A stretch of 21,282 nucleotides of DNA, from assembly GCF_001949145.1 (NCBI RefSeq), contig NW_019091381.1:1570341-1591622 (forward strand), given 5' to 3'. Position 1 is the first letter of the stretch; the number at the start of each line of letters is the position of its first letter. Shown piece by piece: positions 18,681-21,282 of this stretch. The notes under the pieces are model-generated. The model saw nothing but the letters and a program-made list of their open reading frames with translations, did not search any database and was not told the origin of the DNA. The DNA comes from Acanthaster planci. Lineage: Eukaryota; Echinodermata; Asteroidea; Valvatida; Acanthasteridae. The translations under genes and the position numbers were made by a program.

Positions 18681-21020
18681 TCACTGTTCCTCTGTGTTTC
18701 TGCCTGTATTATACTTGTCCTGGAACCTCTTATAAAGCTTGTCTAACTGGCTGTACAGAATCATTGGTTCTTTGGACTCATAATCAACCTGGAATTAAAT
18801 ACACAAAGTGAGAAAAATAACTTCAATATTTTGCCCCCTTCTAAAAAGTACTTTTAAAGTGAAAATGACATATTTTTTCTAAGTCATAAAACCTGTTTTA
18901 TGTTTTTCATTTGCCCCTTGCTGATTCAGTTTAAATCCTTTCCACCACTCCAAACCAAAATCATTTGAGGCACTAATTTGAACTCGGCATGAGATCCTGG
19001 CGAACAATGTTGGGTGGGTTGAGTTTTCATAAAACCACGATGCAGACCATATTTCAGAACTAAAGCTCTTCCAAATGAGAGTTTATTGCACATGATATAT
19101 CTGTGAACCTACGGTTCAGCCACTGCCATGCAAAGTTTCTGATTTCAAAATTGCCAATTAGTATTATTGTCAAATTTACGTGCTATGGGGGCCACATGAA
19201 TATTTTACGAGTTCAATTTCTAAGCATATATCTTCGTTATTAAAAATAAAAATTAAGACAGCAGTAACCTCCAGCTGATTGACATTTTTTTTACAAAATC
19301 TGTGCCAATGGTAAATACAAATATTTGTGGAATATGTATTGTCTTCACACAAGACAACTGTCCATGCATACTGCGTACCAGCATTTCTGCAGACTTTGGT
19401 ATTTGTAGAACCCCGATGGGTTTATAGCTTTTATCGTTAGGCCTACATCTGATGCCAGTATATTTGTCAAGTACTTACCTCTTCCGGTACGATGTAACTA
19501 TTGCCGATGGCAGAGCTGTAGCTGGTGTATTTTCTGTCTGGTCGAATACTGATTCTGTCTTCTCTGTACACCCACAACTGAAAAAGCAAGATAATCCTGA
19601 TACTGAAACATGGTTCTGTTCAATTTCAATACTTTTGCCTCAAAGAAAATGTTGCCAAGCAATATTTAGCAAAATACAATGGTTTGTATAGTCGGTGAAA
19701 TAAATTTCATGTTTTGTGTAATTTCTTACCAAGGACTCGGCTCCTATACTGGGCTCAATAACAAACCTTGGAGCAAAAACTCGGATCTGCAAGTAATGAC
19801 AAAAACATGAAAACAGCGTTGGAACAAAAGGCGTCCATCGATTTTACAACAATGGCCAGCAACTGCGGAGCGTTAAGGTCAAAGGTCAAATAATATGCAA
19901 ACGAAAACTGGGCCAAGAATGAATGGGCACCGCATTGACCTCAATGTCCACATACCAGCAGGAAAATGGGGTAAAAGATGGACCACATCCACGTCGGGAA
20001 GAAAGTGCTGGTAATGTTGGTTGCCACGACGCCAGGTGAGGTCAGGTGACTGTAGACACCCCGTTCATTGTATTTTTCATTCAGTGCAATGTTGAGTATG
20101 TCCATGGCATACTTGGATGAGCTGTATCCCTGAGTTCTAGAGAAGCAAAAAAAAAAGAGGAACAAATGACTAGACCAATATTCTGAGGAATGGTGATGTT
20201 CTCTTATGGTCCTCATAACATAACTACCCATTTTTCTTGTCTTTGTCTTAGTTTCCAATTTAAAATCAGTCCATTTCTTACAATATTCTAGAGCTGCATG
20301 CTGATTGATGGAACCCTTTCCATTACTTACCCATATTTGTGCTGAATGTCTTGGAGGCTGAAATGCATCTTGTGAGCGTTGCTAGACGATGTCCACACGA
20401 TACGGGCCTGGGATTGACACAAGAGGTCCTCCAGTTCTTGTATCTAGGAGAGTTTCAGATATCAGAGTCAAATGAATTTCTGAATAGAGAGAGAAATACT
20501 AAAGCAATCTGCATAATGGAAAAAAGAATTGCCAACGAAAGCACTGAAATGAATTGGAAATGTTTACATTGATATACATTGAGAAGTTCAATGATCTTGA
20601 GTTTGCATTTCTTCCAAGTATGTTTGTAACTGTACATAGGTCATTACTAACTTACAATTAACTGGAGATTAGTGGAAAAAGTAGGAAGCTCTAAAGCCGC
20701 AACCATCTCTGACCTTCGGGGGAGGGGGGCTTCACAGAAGCAACTGACAAAGTGCTCTGCTCAGGGACACAACACATTGCTATACAGTTGGAGTGTCTAT
20801 TGGCCTGCAGAATTAAGGGCCTGGCCTTCCATTTGGAAATCTATTTGTAGAGATGAGAAACTTGTCAACCACGGTCAAATTTGATCAAATGCTGCCAAGT
20901 GGGCTTTACCAGAACAAAATGGCCAAAGAGGTTTGTGCAGAATATGGACTTGAGTCCGTCTCCAGTCTCGTCGTCTTGGAGATTCAGGAGGCCTTCGCCC
21001 GTTGTCAACATGTCAATCAA
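18681..21020 (-). CDS. HSD17B7: HSD17B7-like 3-ketosteroid reductase, last six coding exons (5' end outside window)
   Basis: Exons in transcript order: 21020-20910, 20443-20331, 20136-19956, 19786-19730, 19577-19479, 18788-18681; 669 nt, 222 codons plus TGA. All junctions are GT/AG and phases agree. HSD17B7 is an ER short-chain dehydrogenase that reduces the 3-keto group during C4 demethylation in post-squalene sterol synthesis, and also acts on 17-keto steroids in vertebrates. Visible SDR residues: the structural Asn in CTNLFGHFVL, the Ser in RIVWTSSS, and the Y-x-x-x-K dyad in GYSSSKYAMD; then VYSHLTSPGVVATNIT, matching the PGxxxTN strand. FFPTWMWSIFYPIFLLV is the hydrophobic membrane segment seen in this family near the C-terminus, followed by IGAESLLWVY and SSAIGNSYIV blocks aligned with vertebrate HSD17B7. 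The Rossmann glycine motif must lie in exons beyond 21282. Exon 21020 could instead start 7 nt earlier (after TTTTCAG). Paralogues in SDR are many, but the tail is specific. Confidence 0.9.
18789..19478 (-). other. Last intron of the HSD17B7-like gene
   Basis: A 690-bp AT-rich phase 0 intron with donor GAG|GTAAGT and acceptor AATTCCAG. I see nothing further in it. Confidence 0.6.
19956..20136 (-). CDS. HSD17B7: HSD17B7-like exon with the catalytic Tyr-Lys
   Basis: Opens after CTCTAG in phase 2 and reads GTQGYSSSKYAMDILNIAL, so the catalytic YxxxK falls at its start. It then covers the PGVVATNIT substrate/cofactor loop and the membrane segment before donor CTG|GTATGT. Near-identity of motif order with vertebrate HSD17B7 is strongest here. 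Confidence 0.92.
20444..20909 (-). other. Intron of the HSD17B7-like gene
   Basis: A 466-bp intron, phase 0, between the NLFGHF exon and the WTSSS exon. No repeat or RNA gene seen. Confidence 0.6.
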
Positions 21021-21282
21021 CTGCAGTCTGAAAAGAATCAGATATGGGTCGATTATTGATTTCCATACAAGGACACTGTTACGTTAAAATTCCTAACCAC
21101 ATCTACAGTGTATTGCCAACAGATGACCTCTACATCCGTTGTCAATTGCCCAAGGTATCTGTGATTAGCCTGTGATTTAGTGGAAAAATAACATTTGCTC
21201 TTGATAACCTTGATTTCTCTAAAATATTTCCATGAAGCTAAACTGACTTAAATGCATTGTATTCCAGCTTGAAAACCTTTGG
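21021..21282 (-). other. Start of an upstream HSD17B7-like intron, cut by the window edge
   Basis: Only intronic sequence is visible. The expected upstream exon (a YLNAG-type motif) was looked for on the minus strand to 21282 and not seen. Confidence 0.6.

Overview
This window is nuclear DNA from an animal, not a microbe. Genes are broken by many short introns (about 70-690 bp) with GT/AG borders, there are poly-pyrimidine tracts, SINE-like repeats and AT-rich spacers, and the proteins are metazoan families. The family mix (TTC28-like TPR-CHAT protein, torsin-4-type AAA+ protein, HSD17B7) fits an invertebrate deuterostome such as an echinoderm, hemichordate or amphioxus. That placement is an inference and the species cannot be read from the window.

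Layout, left to right. (1) About 733-1388, plus strand: the 3' exon of mitochondrial ribosomal protein S2 (MRPS2, uS2m); its 5' exon was not found. (2) 2605-12877, minus strand: a complete 15-coding-exon gene for a predicted 1,611-aa TPR + CHAT protein related to TTC28. All exon phases agree and the summed CDS (4,836 nt) is divisible by three. Its introns hold a 27-copy minisatellite, a fold-back element and two tRNA-derived SINE-like repeats. (3) About 12878-14582: a spacer between divergent genes with a CpG-rich core at 13660-13900, candidate 5' splice donors, and a striking pair of abutting palindromes at 14430-14530. (4) 14608-16756, plus strand: a torsin-4A-like AAA+ ATPase in two coding exons (581 aa predicted). 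(5) 16757-18680: 3' flanks of two convergent genes, containing a candidate non-autonomous DNA transposon at 17511-17958. (6) 18681-21020, minus strand: the last six coding exons of an HSD17B7-like 3-ketosteroid reductase; the 5' exons lie beyond the right edge.

The genes alternate in strand (+, -, +, -), giving two convergent 3' borders and one divergent 5' border. There is no operon and no sign that the four products share a pathway: one serves mitochondrial translation, one is a scaffold or pseudo-protease-like TPR-CHAT protein, one is an endomembrane AAA+ protein, and one is an ER sterol-synthesis enzyme.

Most notable observations: the two abutting near-perfect palindromes just upstream of the torsin coding exon; the CHAT domain whose usual catalytic histidine position reads tyrosine while the cysteine remains; and several mobile or repeated elements inside introns. 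I did not find an operon-like or defence-like new system.
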